This document shows, one piece after another, positions 34,846-45,811 of a stretch of DNA of 64,000 bases. Under the pieces are notes generated by a model. The model had not been told where the DNA came from, searched no databases, and saw nothing but the letters and a program-made list of their open reading frames with translations. The stretch is from Hygrocybe punicea (lineage: Eukaryota; Basidiomycota; Agaricomycetes; Agaricales; Hygrophoraceae): contig OY744461.1 in assembly GCA_963556145.1 (NCBI GenBank), forward strand, positions 4,960,001 through 5,024,000. The letters are read 5' to 3'. The translations under genes and the position numbers were made by a program. Position 1 is the stretch's first letter. Each line of letters starts with the position of its first letter.

Positions 34846-35231
34846 GGAGTGCTAGATGCCTGTATAAGTTGTTTGGAGAGGGCGGATGCTTTGAGGTCTA
34901 GGTCCAGGTTGAGTAGAGTGATTGCTATTGATCTTATGGTGTTGATTACTTCTTGGTTGTTGGCTAGTTCGCTTGCTGTGGCAAGGTGGAAGAGCATGTT
35001 GGCTAGGATAGAAGCATCATAGTCCTTGTGTTCTAGGGATGAGTACTTAGCAGATAAGAATTCTTTGGCATCCTCTGGAGATTCTATGTCTTCGCTATTG
35101 TCTGTGTCTTGTCTGGTGTCTTTCTTTTTCCAGGAGCCTGGGAGGGGACCCGGGGTTGATTTGGTGTTGGTGGGGTCCTGGTTGGTTGGTTGACTGGTAG
35201 ATTTGCTGCTTGTGAGTGTTGACTGGTGCAT
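34846..35231 (-). pseudogene. truncated helical hypothetical protein fragment
   Basis: A minus-strand frame from ATG 35231 starts with a Ser/Thr/Pro-rich leader and is followed by a likely helical segment (YDASILANMLFHLATASELA, SIAITLLNLDLDLKASALSK). I recall similar helical blocks in agaricomycete retroelement proteins but cannot name it. It is cut by repeat copy B at 34845 and lies downstream of the Gag relic on the same strand, so both may come from one retroelement. Confidence 0.35.
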
Positions 35232-35299
35232 TTCTAACTGACTGTTGTGGTTGTTTGCTCTAGTATGTCTGGAAATTGTGTGAGATGGTTGTTGATAAG

Positions 35300-35916
35300 G
35301 ATTTTAAGAAAGATGTAGGGCCTGAAGCCACTATGGAGGAACTCCTTTTTTAGGGGTCCCTGGGGGTACCACATGATGAAGGAGCAAGAACCATTTTTGG
35401 GAGTTGAGCCTTACCCTTCGGCTCGTAAAGGTTCCTTGGTTTCTCAGATTGTGCTAGTTGATCTTTGAGGTGATCTGGAAGTCCTCAGTAAAAGGAGTGC
35501 TGCAAGGCACTGATGTCCCAGCCAGTCTGCATAGTGAGATGATTGAAGTTAAAGATATACTTTGCAATTCATTGGTTGTCCTTCATTGCAAGATTTTCCA
35601 ACTCGTTCTCGGCACTACCCTTAGGATCCAAGGGTCCGAAATTATTCTGCAATTTTGTGCAGAAATCTCCATAATCAGACATGAAGTCTGGTGGATAGGA
35701 GTCGGTGTCCGGGTTCTCCAACAGGTAAGGCTCGAACAATGTGAGCACAATACCTTTGAGATAGGAAAGGGCGAAGTTGACTTTGGCGCCATCTGTTTGG
35801 AAAGCGGTTGGTTGATCATTGAAGTTCAGTTGGTGCTGAACCAGGAAAGGATGGAGTTTTGATGGGTCAGAGGTGTCAAATGTATATGCGCAGCACTGGC
35901 CCACTAAGCAAGTCAT
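35300..35916 (-). pseudogene. Ty3/Gypsy-type Gag relic
   Basis: The conserved Gag block is clear: DPSKLHPFLVQHQLNFNDQP, AKVNFALSYLKGIVLTLFEP, then FGPLDPKGSAENELENLAMK. This is the retrotransposon Gag capsid-like domain typical of agaricomycete Gypsy elements. Two in-frame TGA codons (35569-35571 and 35485-35487) fall where relatives have Arg, after which matching text continues (GLPDHLKDQLAQ). No Pol domains follow, so this is a fragment. Confidence 0.75.
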
Positions 35917-37843
35917 AGATATATTGCCCTACACACTGTATATAGATCAATATATATGAAAATAAACAAAATAAAAGAGAAGTAAAAGAAATGAAAACAT
36001 GGGGATACCTAGGGCCCTGCTGCCTAATTGGCCAATGCCCATCTGCACAGAGATGTCAAAGTTGGTCTGCTGTGGATGGGGAAGGGCACTGCAGGGTGAG
36101 TGAGGGCTGGGATGGATGGTGGGGGTGGGAAGGGTACATGGAGTGGGTGGTGGCAGCAAAGGGGCAGCGAAGTGTGGTGGATGGTGGAAAATGTGAGGTA
36201 GTGGATGGGGGAGGGTTCCCAGCCCCAAATGAGCAGTGGGAAAGGGTAAGTATGCAGGGATAAAGCAGGAGGGGGGTGGGTACTCACCTTCACCCTTGAG
36301 GCCCCCCACAGCCCTCTCCACAGTCCACCACTGATAGAGATGATGGGGACATCATGCACAATGTCCCCATCGTCTATTCTGTGGTTTTCACCATCCCAAT
36401 TGGTCCCACCATGGAGTTGCACAATGGAGGTGCGAAAGGTTGTTGCGATGGTGATATCTTGATGACGACGATGCTGTTGACCACGCCATTGCCATGGGCA
36501 ACTCTCCACATTGCCCTCATCATCTTCATTGCTGTGTGCCAAGCCCACCACCGCTGGTTTCAATGTTCAAGGACATTGGTTGAAAAACTCAGGTGTGCGG
36601 CTTTGAGGATGTCCAGGATGGTGGTCTCAGTATGAATTGTCGCCGTCATCCTCATCGTCCTCGTTTCCATCATTGTTGATGGGGTGGGGAGTAGTGTTGC
36701 CACGGTCCGGTCTTTTTTGAGACCGTTGCAAGACCATGGCTGGACCGTTGGCCAAATAAAATAGATAAAATTCTGGAAATATTCAACCAACTCCACTACT
36801 ATGTTGACTATATATGAGAATATTTCTGAGATTTCTGATAATTTATTTGAATTTTAATTTGCAATGGTCCAGCCATGGTCTTGCAATGGTCCCAAAAAAG
36901 ACTGGACTGTGGCAACACTAGTGGGGAGTGGGAGTGTGGCAGAAGACAAGTTGGGAGGCAAGTGGGTGGTGGAAAAGCACATGTGACTGATCATACAGCT
37001 TTCAACCTTCCACTACCATCACCCCCCCATTTTGCCACACTCCCACCCTCCATCACCTCAACAATGACAGGAATGAGGACTACAAGGACTACAAGGACCA
37101 TTCACACCAAGTATGCCCCCCTGCATGCCCTCAAAACCGAGTAGGAGCAACCCCACCATTTACAACCCATGGGCTCAAACATCGGAACTAGCGGCGGTGG
37201 ACTAGGTGCATAGTGATGAAGGTGATGAAGAAGATGTGGAGAGTCCACCCACAGTGCAGGCATCATCAATGGCTTCATCGTTGTCAAAATATCAGACCCG
37301 CCATTGCCTCTGTCACCATCCTTGCGCAACTTGATGGCGGGACCAATCTGGATGGCAAAACCCACAACTGGGACCATCAGGACATCATAGATGTCATTTC
37401 CACTGTTTTTATCGATGATGGAATGCAAGGGGGGCCATGGAGGGCCTTAATGGTAAAGGTAAGTACCCACCTCCTGCTGTTTTTTCCCCCTTATACTTAC
37501 CCCTTCCTGCTGCTCATTTGAGGCCAGGAACACACCTCCATCAATCCCCTCACCTTTCCCCCCATCCACCTCGCTTGCTGGCCCCTTCCTCACCACCCAT
37601 TGCCACCCCCCTCTCCATGCACCCTTCCCTGGCCCCCAGCATCCCTCCCTCCCATTACCCATCCTCCAGCACCCTTCACCATCATTTTTAGACCCAATCT
37701 GGTGCCCCTGTGAAGGTGAGTACCCTCCCATTCATCAGCGGCACCCCATGTATCATTATTCTTTATTTCTTTTATTTCTCTTTTATTTCTCTTATTTTCA
37801 TATATATTAGTCTATGTACTGCATGTAGAACAATATATCTATG
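35914..37843. repeat. large fold-back structure, ~0.75-kb imperfect inverted arms
   Basis: The left arm (about 35914-36682) and right arm (about 37052-37843) match as reverse complements. The outer parts share catagatatattg, aatatatatgaaaataa and a aaaagagaagtaaaagaaat-like tract. The inner parts share gtgagtacccacc, a block around gggaccaat(t/c)(t/g)ggatgg and tcaacaatga. Divergence is substantial. These may be two inverted insertions of one element or a true fold-back transposon. The loop holds the 229-bp hAT MITE. Confidence 0.7.
36692..36920. mobile_element. hAT MITE, 229 bp, 8-bp TSD
   Basis: The ends are tagtgttgccacggtccgg and, inverted, tagtgttgccacagtccag. The arms match over about 57 bp. 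The octamer gtggggag lies on both sides (36684-36691 and 36921-36928). It has no coding capacity. It sits in the loop of the fold-back structure. Confidence 0.95.
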
Positions 37844-38249
37844 ATATGTAAAAAAATCTGCAAGAAAATACCACAGGATAGTGAAATAGTCATGCTCATC
37901 GTTGACAATGATGAGCACGCATGTGCCAGTAAGTGATGGGCGGGGCCATGGCAACGGTGATGGGAAACCGAGCCCATCAGCCCAGAACACTAAAATTTTC
38001 TAAGTACTTTATATATATAGGAACCATTATTGAAAGAGCTCCTAGCTACGATAAATACCCTCTAGTTAGAAGTGTCAGCCAAACAGGATGTAACTTATAA
38101 CCTCTAACAAGGGATCTGCTGCATGCTTCGCACTTTGTGTCAGGGTGATGAGATTTTAAGTGAATTGGTAAAGTGAGAATATATATCATTTGTGGATAGT
38201 AATACAGATTAGGTGAGGAGAAAAGAAGAAGTGTAAACATAGTAAATGT

Positions 38250-38872
38250 ACATGAGGGCAATACGGCTATTTTGTACAACAACATTTGTGTGGCGGATTG
38301 TCATTGGGGGCATCAACAGGAGAGCATGGGTTGGAAGGCAAAGTTAAGAATTCTTTTTCGGAGTCCATTTGTTGAGCCATGGCATAAGCGTGGCATGGAT
38401 CATGAGTGAAGGGATCAGGCCTGAAGGGAATGGGCAGTGAGGGAGAGGGAGGTTGTTTCAAAGAGCCTTCTTGAATGTCAGAGGTCGAGGTACATTTAAT
38501 GTTTTTCACTGTGACGAAGTTGGAAGTAAGACGGTGAGAGAGTGAAACAGAGTACCTTTTGGAGGTGAAGTTATACAGCTATTTTGTATGACAAGATTTG
38601 TGTAGTGGATTGTTATCGGGGGCATCAACGGGAGAGGTTGGGTTGGAAGGCAAAGTTATGGAATCTTTTTCAGACTCCGTTTGTTGAGAGGGGGTGTAAA
38701 GATGGGATGAATTGTGAGTGAAGGGATCAGGAGTGAAGGGAATCAGTGGGGAGGGAGAGGGAGGTCATTTCGAAGGGCCTTCTTGAATGTCAGAGGTCCA
38801 CCTCCATTTACTGATTTTCACTGTGACGAAGTTGGAAGTAAGACAGTGGAAGAGTGAAACAGATTACATTTT
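38250..38872. repeat. tandem duplication, ~311-bp period
   Basis: The unit beginning tac(g/a)gctattttgta recurs at 38262 and 38573, and cactgtgacgaagttggaag recurs at 38508 and 38819. The copies differ by scattered changes. It lies just beyond the 3' end of the Helitron-linked gene. Confidence 0.8.
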
Positions 38873-39589
38873 GGAGAAGCAGACGTTGTCGGGGTGACAG
38901 GTGGTTTAAGGAAAGCGATTTCTTTGATTTCGATGGGAAGTCGGTTATTAGCCCCGGGTTCACTGTAAATTGAGCTGGCAAGGGTGCATAGGGTGCTGGT
39001 CACAGGTGATTTAAGGTTCTTGAAACAGGGGTTGGTGGAGGGATAGTGGACAGTATGTTTAGTTTCCTGGATTCCATGAACAGCGTATTGGGTGATGTCA
39101 ACGGTGAACTGTTTGTCAGAAAACTTGATGCTGGACTGTTGAAATAATTAAACAGAGTGATGTTGGGTTTGTCGCACTCACAGGGCCACTGACGATGACA
39201 ATGGGGGGAAGAGGATGAACCTCATGGGGCATGACATGAAATTGGAAAGCGTCAATTTGAGCAATATATTCATTTGCGGTGTGTTCATCTCCAACAATGG
39301 CATCATCTTTCATTGATGCGATCTTTCCTGCGACGTAGTATAATGCGGTTTTGGGTGGATCTGGTGTGCTGGGGGGCTGAAAATAGTGCGGGATGGTATT
39401 ACCAGACAGCCATTCACCATCATAGTTTCGTGAGAGGAGGAGTTCAGCATTGAAGGAGATTGTTTTTGGTTTGTCGGGAAAAAGATGATGGTAGTTAGTG
39501 CAAGGCATAATGCCAAAAATGAGTGAGCTGCCAGACATGATGGAGAGATGGCGGGGAAGCATTGATGAATATTCATTATAAACAGACAT
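38870..39589 (-). pseudogene. Helitron-linked hypothetical gene, possibly OB-fold
   Basis: Exons at about 39550-39180 and 39130-38870 carry AELLLSRNYDGEWLSGNTIP, TALYYVAGKIASMKDDAIVG, IAQIDAFQFHVMPHE, then KFSDKQFTVDITQYAVHGIQ and NNRLPIEIKEIAFLKPPV. I recall this family as a partner gene next to Helitron helicase genes in agaricomycetes. The alternating short beta-rich blocks suggest, but do not prove, an OB-fold like that of RPA-type ssDNA-binding proteins. The 3' end could not be fixed and may run into the tandem duplication. No premature stop was seen in the parts read; I class it with the decayed Helitron because of its neighbour. Confidence 0.45.
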
Positions 39590-39779
39590 GTTTCAGATGT
39601 AAGAATAAGCAGTTCTTGTGAAATTGAGACATTCTGTCATAAAGGGATGTGGTCATACATGACATCAGTTATGGATTGAGAGTTCGTGTGACATACGTGG
39701 AACAAAGAGGAGGTTACAAAAGTAATTCTTTCCATATGATGTTTCTGGTGGATGTCGAAAAATCATGTTCATTTTTTAA

Positions 39780-42700
39780 TATGATCACTCAGTCTGCAGC
39801 AGGAACATGAGTGATGGCTGAGTAAAGTTGACCATGGGGGTGGCAGCAGAGGTCGAGACCAAGTTTGTTGACAGTGAGCCCTTGACAGCCATTGAAAGTG
39901 GTTGCATATGACAAAATGAGGGGAATTTGTTTTCAATGGACAATGAAGCTAAAGCCTTCTGGTTGGAAGGTGGTGTTGATTCATGGGATATGCAGAGTCA
40001 TCTTTTGAAGACGATTGATTAGTATGTTGTTGTGTGACGTGTGAGTAGTACATACAGCATCCATTCAATGTCCACATAATGTTCGTTCAATGGTCTCCAC
40101 TTCAACGGAATGGGTGAACAACCTGTGGACGATCACCCTTGTGTTTGTGGTTGAACCACGACAAGCATCACAGTTTCGAGTGAAATGGAAAATGGTGCCG
40201 ACCTTGAGAGTGAGAGAATGGGGTGGAATTCCAGGTTCATTGAGGTCATTGATAAATTCAGGACAATCTGTAATGTTTTCATCGATCTCATTTCCATCAT
40301 TTTCAATATAGTCCTTGCTGAGGTAGATATGGGTTCTCCATCAAGGTTATCGATGATTGTCGAGTTGATCTGATTGACAAAAATGTTGGAGAGACTCAAG
40401 ATAGCGTGTTGGATACAGGTTTCGGGCTGAGAGAGAATGTCGGAAGGAAATACAAAAGCAATCATTTCATTGAAAGAGCAAGTATGATGAAGTCAGCCAA
40501 GGTCAACGGTATCATGTGAGTGATCATCACCAATGGAATCCAAGAAGTTAGCGAATTCAATGTCATGTGCTTGGCGAAGAGGTGCATGAAGGGTAAGGAT
40601 GTCAAACTTTGTGAAAATTGGTTGTGTACGGAGGGATGCTTTGATAGTTGCAGTTTGTCCGCCTCCATGGACGACGGGGGCAATCTGAACAAAGAATTGA
40701 TAATTGAACAGTCTTAAAAGAAAAGTGAGTTAACAGAAATACGTGGCGGAAATCTCCAACCGTTATTAGCATCTGTCCTCCCCATGGTTTAGTGAAAGAT
40801 CTGGTAAGTTTACGCATGAGACAGTCTGCACAATTGAATGCTTTAAAATGTAATCCACCGATCTCATCAATAACATGACATTTTGCTGCCTCCAGAAGTT
40901 TTCCACATTTAGTGTTAGGTCGAATGGATGAACGGAGGAAAGGATTATGCTCATCAACAGGAATTCCATAAAGAAAGTGAGTAGTACAACCATTAGGATA
41001 ATTTTTGGCAGCAAAAGCTGATGAGGCAGAGACCAGGACGATCTTCCCTAATTTCTGCAATGCTCCAATGACAGGGTAAAGAACATTCATCTTTCCTTGT
41101 CCAGCACAGCCATCAATGTGTATGGGAGCAGGGATATCAGAAGAAGCGGCATGCAGTAGTTTTTCATATACATTTTTCTGTTAAATAAAATGTGAGTTCG
41201 GAAAATGAACAAAGATGACAGCATAAGACCTGTTCAAATGTAAGGCTGGAAGCAAATGAGATTAAGTTGTCAGCCATTTCCATGCCATGGATCAATTCAC
41301 AGTTGATGTCGTCCATATTGTCACTGGTTTCAAGATTGTAGCCTGTTTCCAGTCCAATGTCTGATAGTTGTTTGCCAAGTCCATGAAGAAGGTCTGCAAT
41401 CATACGCAGAAGTTGGTTCTGTATAACATTTGGATTGGGGGATTGGTGGACACACATCAAAGTATCGACAATATCAAGAGACATGTTGGAGTGATATGAA
41501 TTCCAAATGTGGGTTGTGTTTGGGTCTCCCTCAGTAGTTAAGAGTGCAAATAACCATCGAAGTTGAGTGAGAGATGATCCAAAAAAGATTAATTCCTCGA
41601 AAGCCTGCAAGCCTTCATTGTTGTGAACAAACAGGCCAAGAGCACAGGCAGCATCTTTGAAATTTTTGTGCACGAAACCATCAACTGTACGGAGTTCTTT
41701 CCAACTGTGTGCACACTTCTGCATAAGCAGGGCTCGAAGGTAGAAGATGTCACCATGACAGGGATACACCATCTGAATATGAGCAACACCATCATGATCA
41801 GGCCCATAGAGATGAATTCGCATCTGAGAACATGTACTGAATATATTTTCAATAATGTCAAGATCATGAAGAGGGTCATCATGACAATGAGGGATCAGCC
41901 AACATTGAGCTCCAAAATCAAGGTAAGTCATATTGTCTAGACGGTGGTGGTGAGGTCGATTAAGGTAATGCAGGAGAAGTGTGCCATCTGATTCAGAGTG
42001 ATCGGACCATTTCATTTGGGAGTGTTGTTTACCTGGTAAATGTATTGGCAATCATTTAACAGCAGGATGTTTTTCTGAGATATGAAAAGATGCGATGCGT
42101 GTGGCAGCTTCAATTGAAGTCAAATATCGACCTCGTTCGTAGTCTTTGATCTGGTCGACTTGTTTCCAAGTGGCATCTGCTTTTGGTTTAACAGCCCATC
42201 GAGCCTCATCAGAACCTTTGTAAAAGTATTTGAATAGGTATGGGAACAATGCAACAGATGTGGAGAACTTGACGTTGATGTGGGCATCATATTTTAAGAT
42301 GAAATAAGGTATATGGGAAACAATGTTCCGATCTTCGACATTACGGTGATGACCTTCAAAGTATCCTATAATAAACAGTGATGTGAGTTGAGATTGTTGA
42401 AGTAGTGGTCAGAAAGAAATAGTCACCGCGTTCATTAAAATTAGAATATTGTTGAATCAGCTTCAGAAAACCATATTGGTAAGGTTTTGACGGCCAACCA
42501 CAACGATGGTAATTTTTCTTGGCGTCATGACAATGGGTCATGTGTTTCTGAATCAAGTTGCAAAGCCATCCTGGTTCACGAGGTAGTTCAGTGCTGAGGA
42601 AACTGTCGATGTCATCTGCAGTGATGGGGGCATTCTTCAAGCAAAGTGCGATGTGTGCATGAGGAAGACCACACTTTTGGAATTCTGTGATGCAAATGCG

Positions 42701-44325
42701 ATACAAAAGTGGTCCCATGAGGAAATTAATGTCTTTCATGAAGAGCGAAAGATGCTGTTGGAAGACATGAATGACCAGATCAGGTCTGTCATATGTAGTT
42801 TGCCCTTGGAGCAATTCAGATGTAATTTGAGGCCAATGAGGATTGGTAGTAAAAGTAATGAACATGGTAATTGGGCCAAATCATTTTCGAAGCGCTAAAC
42901 AGTCCACAATGTTGGCTGCAGACCATGCAGGGGAGTGAATGAAAGTGGAAGGAAGCTGAATTTCATCATCATTTTCATTGGTGTCCGATTCAATGTAGTT
43001 GTCATCATCTTTAGGAGAATGTTGATTTCTCTGAATATATGACAGGCGAGACTCCTCAATGGAGCTCCAGGCATCGACGAGATATTCACCTGTAGTCAGT
43101 GGTTTCATTTTGATATGAAAAGAGGATAGTGATCACAAACCTGTTAATCGAGAGAAGTAGGAAAACTGTTCAGCATTCATGAAAAACTGCGTTCTGTACC
43201 AACGGAGTTGGGTGAAAGTTTTACCAGCTCCATTAACACATTCTGGAGACCAGCAAAGTGTCCCATATGGAAGCAGCATTACATAGTGAAGTGGCTCAAC
43301 TAAAGGAGAAAGAAGGTCAAGAAACTGGTGTTCTTTTTCACCTATACGTTTGATGAGCAGCTGACGACAGGTTGGAGGGGACGCAAGAAATCACCGCCGC
43401 AATTTTATTGGAAACGATGTCATTAGGCTCATAAATTTGGAGGGCCATTTCATTGTCATTGTCGTACACTGAAAAGTTCTCCAATTCATGAATGAAAGGG
43501 TTCACTCTTTCAAGACCGGCTAATGCATTGTGAATCCACTGGAGAGGGATTTGGTGGCGAAGACCAGTTTCAAACAGAGCATGAGGGTCATGGATGAACC
43601 AACGAATAGCATGGTCACCTTCATGGGCAGGAATGATGCGATGGTATGTACAACCCCCAGTTAATGTCACAGTGGAGACGCCTGAGCTGAAATAAATGAA
43701 GTCACCATCATGGACGCCTAAAGCCATCAAGGAAAACAAATTATTGAGATAACGGGAAACCCGGCCGATCCGAGAAGAATCAAGAAAGTAATTCCATTTG
43801 ACAGGATATTCAGGCAGAAGTGGTAAATAATGACTGCCTTTTGGGCCACAGACAAAGCAACGGTCCCCAATGGACTCTCTGGTGAGTGCCTTCACAGGAA
43901 ATGAGGCATTTGTAATTCAAGAATGGCAATTGGAACTTACTGTAATGCCACAGAAAGAGCATTTTCGATTCCAATGTAAAGAAAGCAGAATGACATGATT
44001 ATACATGTTTAAACTCTGAAAAGTAAGCCACCAAGTTGAATTCCTGGGTTCAGGATGACGCTGCCATCGACATGAGTCACTGTTCTTGTCACAAATGGCA
44101 GTTGCATTGGTGATGGAGAGCTGGTTACGCTGAATTCAGTGATGTGAAGATGACTTCTGCCTAATGACGACATGTTGGGTCTCCGAAAGTGAGGCATGGT
44201 GGACTTGTTGACACAATTTTCTTGACTCATGATAAGAAAATGAAGATGTGTACATTCACGGAAGATGGTAGGGCACTCACGAACATATGGGGGCCATATG
44301 GGTGTTTCAAATGAAAAGATTACAT
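39780..44325 (-). pseudogene. Helitron Rep-helicase gene, decayed
   Basis: Reading on the minus strand from the right: a Cys-rich entry (KCSFCG near 43,960), the conserved pre-Rep block SRYLNNLFSLMALGVHDGDF, the Rep domain with TTNPHWPQI and the HUH motif GLPHAHIALCLK, and a two-Tyr segment PYLFKYFYKG. Then comes a PIF1-like helicase: Walker A GCAGQGKM (the usual Thr/Ser is Met), Walker B VIDEIGGLH, GDFRH, INDLNEPGIPPHSLTLKVG, and a final FNGCQGLTVNKLGLDL. Four in-frame TGA codons (40065-40067, 39981-39983, 39933-39935, 39789-39791) break the last helicase part. Helitrons transpose by rolling circle. This copy should be inactive. I could not identify the CTRR 3' end or the TC 5' end. Confidence 0.85.
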
Positions 44326-44876
44326 TAGTGTTGCCATAGTTCGGTTCCGAACCTAGCCAAACCTGATTCAAACCCCAAACCAAACCCTAGGTTCAGTCTA
44401 AGTTCAGCCAAGTGCTGAACCGGACCGCGGGTTCAGTTCTGGGTTTCGAGACCTGCCAGATTTCCTGAATGGCTCCAAACCACGTCCAAACCACGAACGC
44501 GGATATTTTTAAGGTATTTATTTCATTTGGTTTTCGTATTTCTTTACTTACTATTTCATGTTAAACAGTATCATGTGACCGGCCGTGACCATGTAGCTTT
44601 CACGCAGCAACATCAATGCGAGTTGAACACAACACAATTTGTGTTGTGTTTATCAAGGTAAGTTTTGATTTTTTCTTAACTTTACTAATGTTATTTGCGA
44701 CAGGCAACTCGACCACGACCACATCGCGACCACACCCACTTTGGCACAAGATGAATGCCAACACCATTGCAATGCCAACGGACATGGGACAGCCACAACA
44801 CCACCACCACCAGCAGCAGCAACGGCAATGACAATGGCAACAGCCAGCAGCAGCAGCAACAGTGGAAGCAGCAGCG

Positions 44877-44907
<31 letters not shown>

Positions 44908-45379
44908 TGGCAGTGGCAGCAGCAACAGCAAAGCCATCCAACATCACCACCAGTGGTAGCAACAACAATGGCAACGACAACCACGACGGCCAGCAGCAGC
45001 AGCAACACCGCCAGCGCCAGCAGCAACAGCAACGGCAACAGCAACAGCAGCGCCAGCAATGCCAGGACCACAGGACAAGACCCCCCATCCCTCCACATCC
45101 CTTGGGGACACCGGAGGGCTCCCCCACACCCATCTACCTCACAATATGCAGCACCATATCTATTGATACATGCCTGCCATTCATGAGGAGAACAGAGCTC
45201 ATGGGAGCCCACCTTGGTCTGGGTTTCAGATGTGGTCTGAAACCCAGACCAAACACGGCAAGACAGTTCGACACCATCTGGGTCCAGGTTTGGCCATGCG
45301 CCAAACTGGACCCGAAGTTCAGTTCACAGTTCTGCCAAAAAGGGTCAGAACCAGACCAAACTGAACTTCGGCAACACTA
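44326..45379. mobile_element. non-autonomous hAT element N2, 1054 bp
   Basis: The left end is tagtgttgccatagttcgg; the right end, inverted, is tagtgttgccgaagttcag. The octamer gattacat flanks both sides (44318-44325 and 45380-45387). Its right part is homologous to the left part of N1, so the two lie in opposite orientation. The middle is a long cagcagcaacag-type tract whose frames (poly-Gln, poly-Ala, poly-Cys) are not genes. It inserted at the 5' side of the Helitron gene. Confidence 0.94.
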
Positions 45380-45644
45380 GATTACATGGGGGAGAAGGGA
45401 GGATTGGGTTTGGAAAGAATGACAGGACAGCAGGAATGGGAAGACATAGTTGTGATGAGGAACATTTTAGATTATGAAAGTGAGCGTCTGATGGCATCGA
45501 TCATGACCAAAAACGTCACTCGAATTATGGGCGGCGAAAATGAGTTGTAGCCGTCGATCATGAGCAACACGTCACTCCAATTAGGGGGAATGTTATGCAG
45601 CCAGATGTCTGGCAGAGAGGATCAGCAAAATGTCAGCTAGCCCA

Positions 45645-45707
45645 GCTCACCCCTACCCCCTCCGACAAACAAATAAACAACCAAACAATCTAGATAAATG
45701 ATAAGAT
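45645..45707 (+). repeat. MULE left inverted repeat (conserved core)
   Basis: 63 bp, inverse of 49029-49091 with one mismatch. Confidence 0.9.
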
Positions 45708-45811
45708 AACAGATAACAGATAAGAGACAATAATTTATTTTGAACAAAGTAACAAACACGTCCAAGGACAAACGCGTAAGGTGTATATCACGTGTGTTAA
45801 TCCTCCTTACC

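Noticed and set aside
36000..37740. Split gene encoded by the fold-back arms (gtgagt motifs)
   Set aside because: Frames are broken in both arms and no family is recognised.
44600..45380. Poly-Gln/Ser/Leu frames inside hAT N2
   Set aside because: Same microsatellite effect; they run into the terminal repeat.
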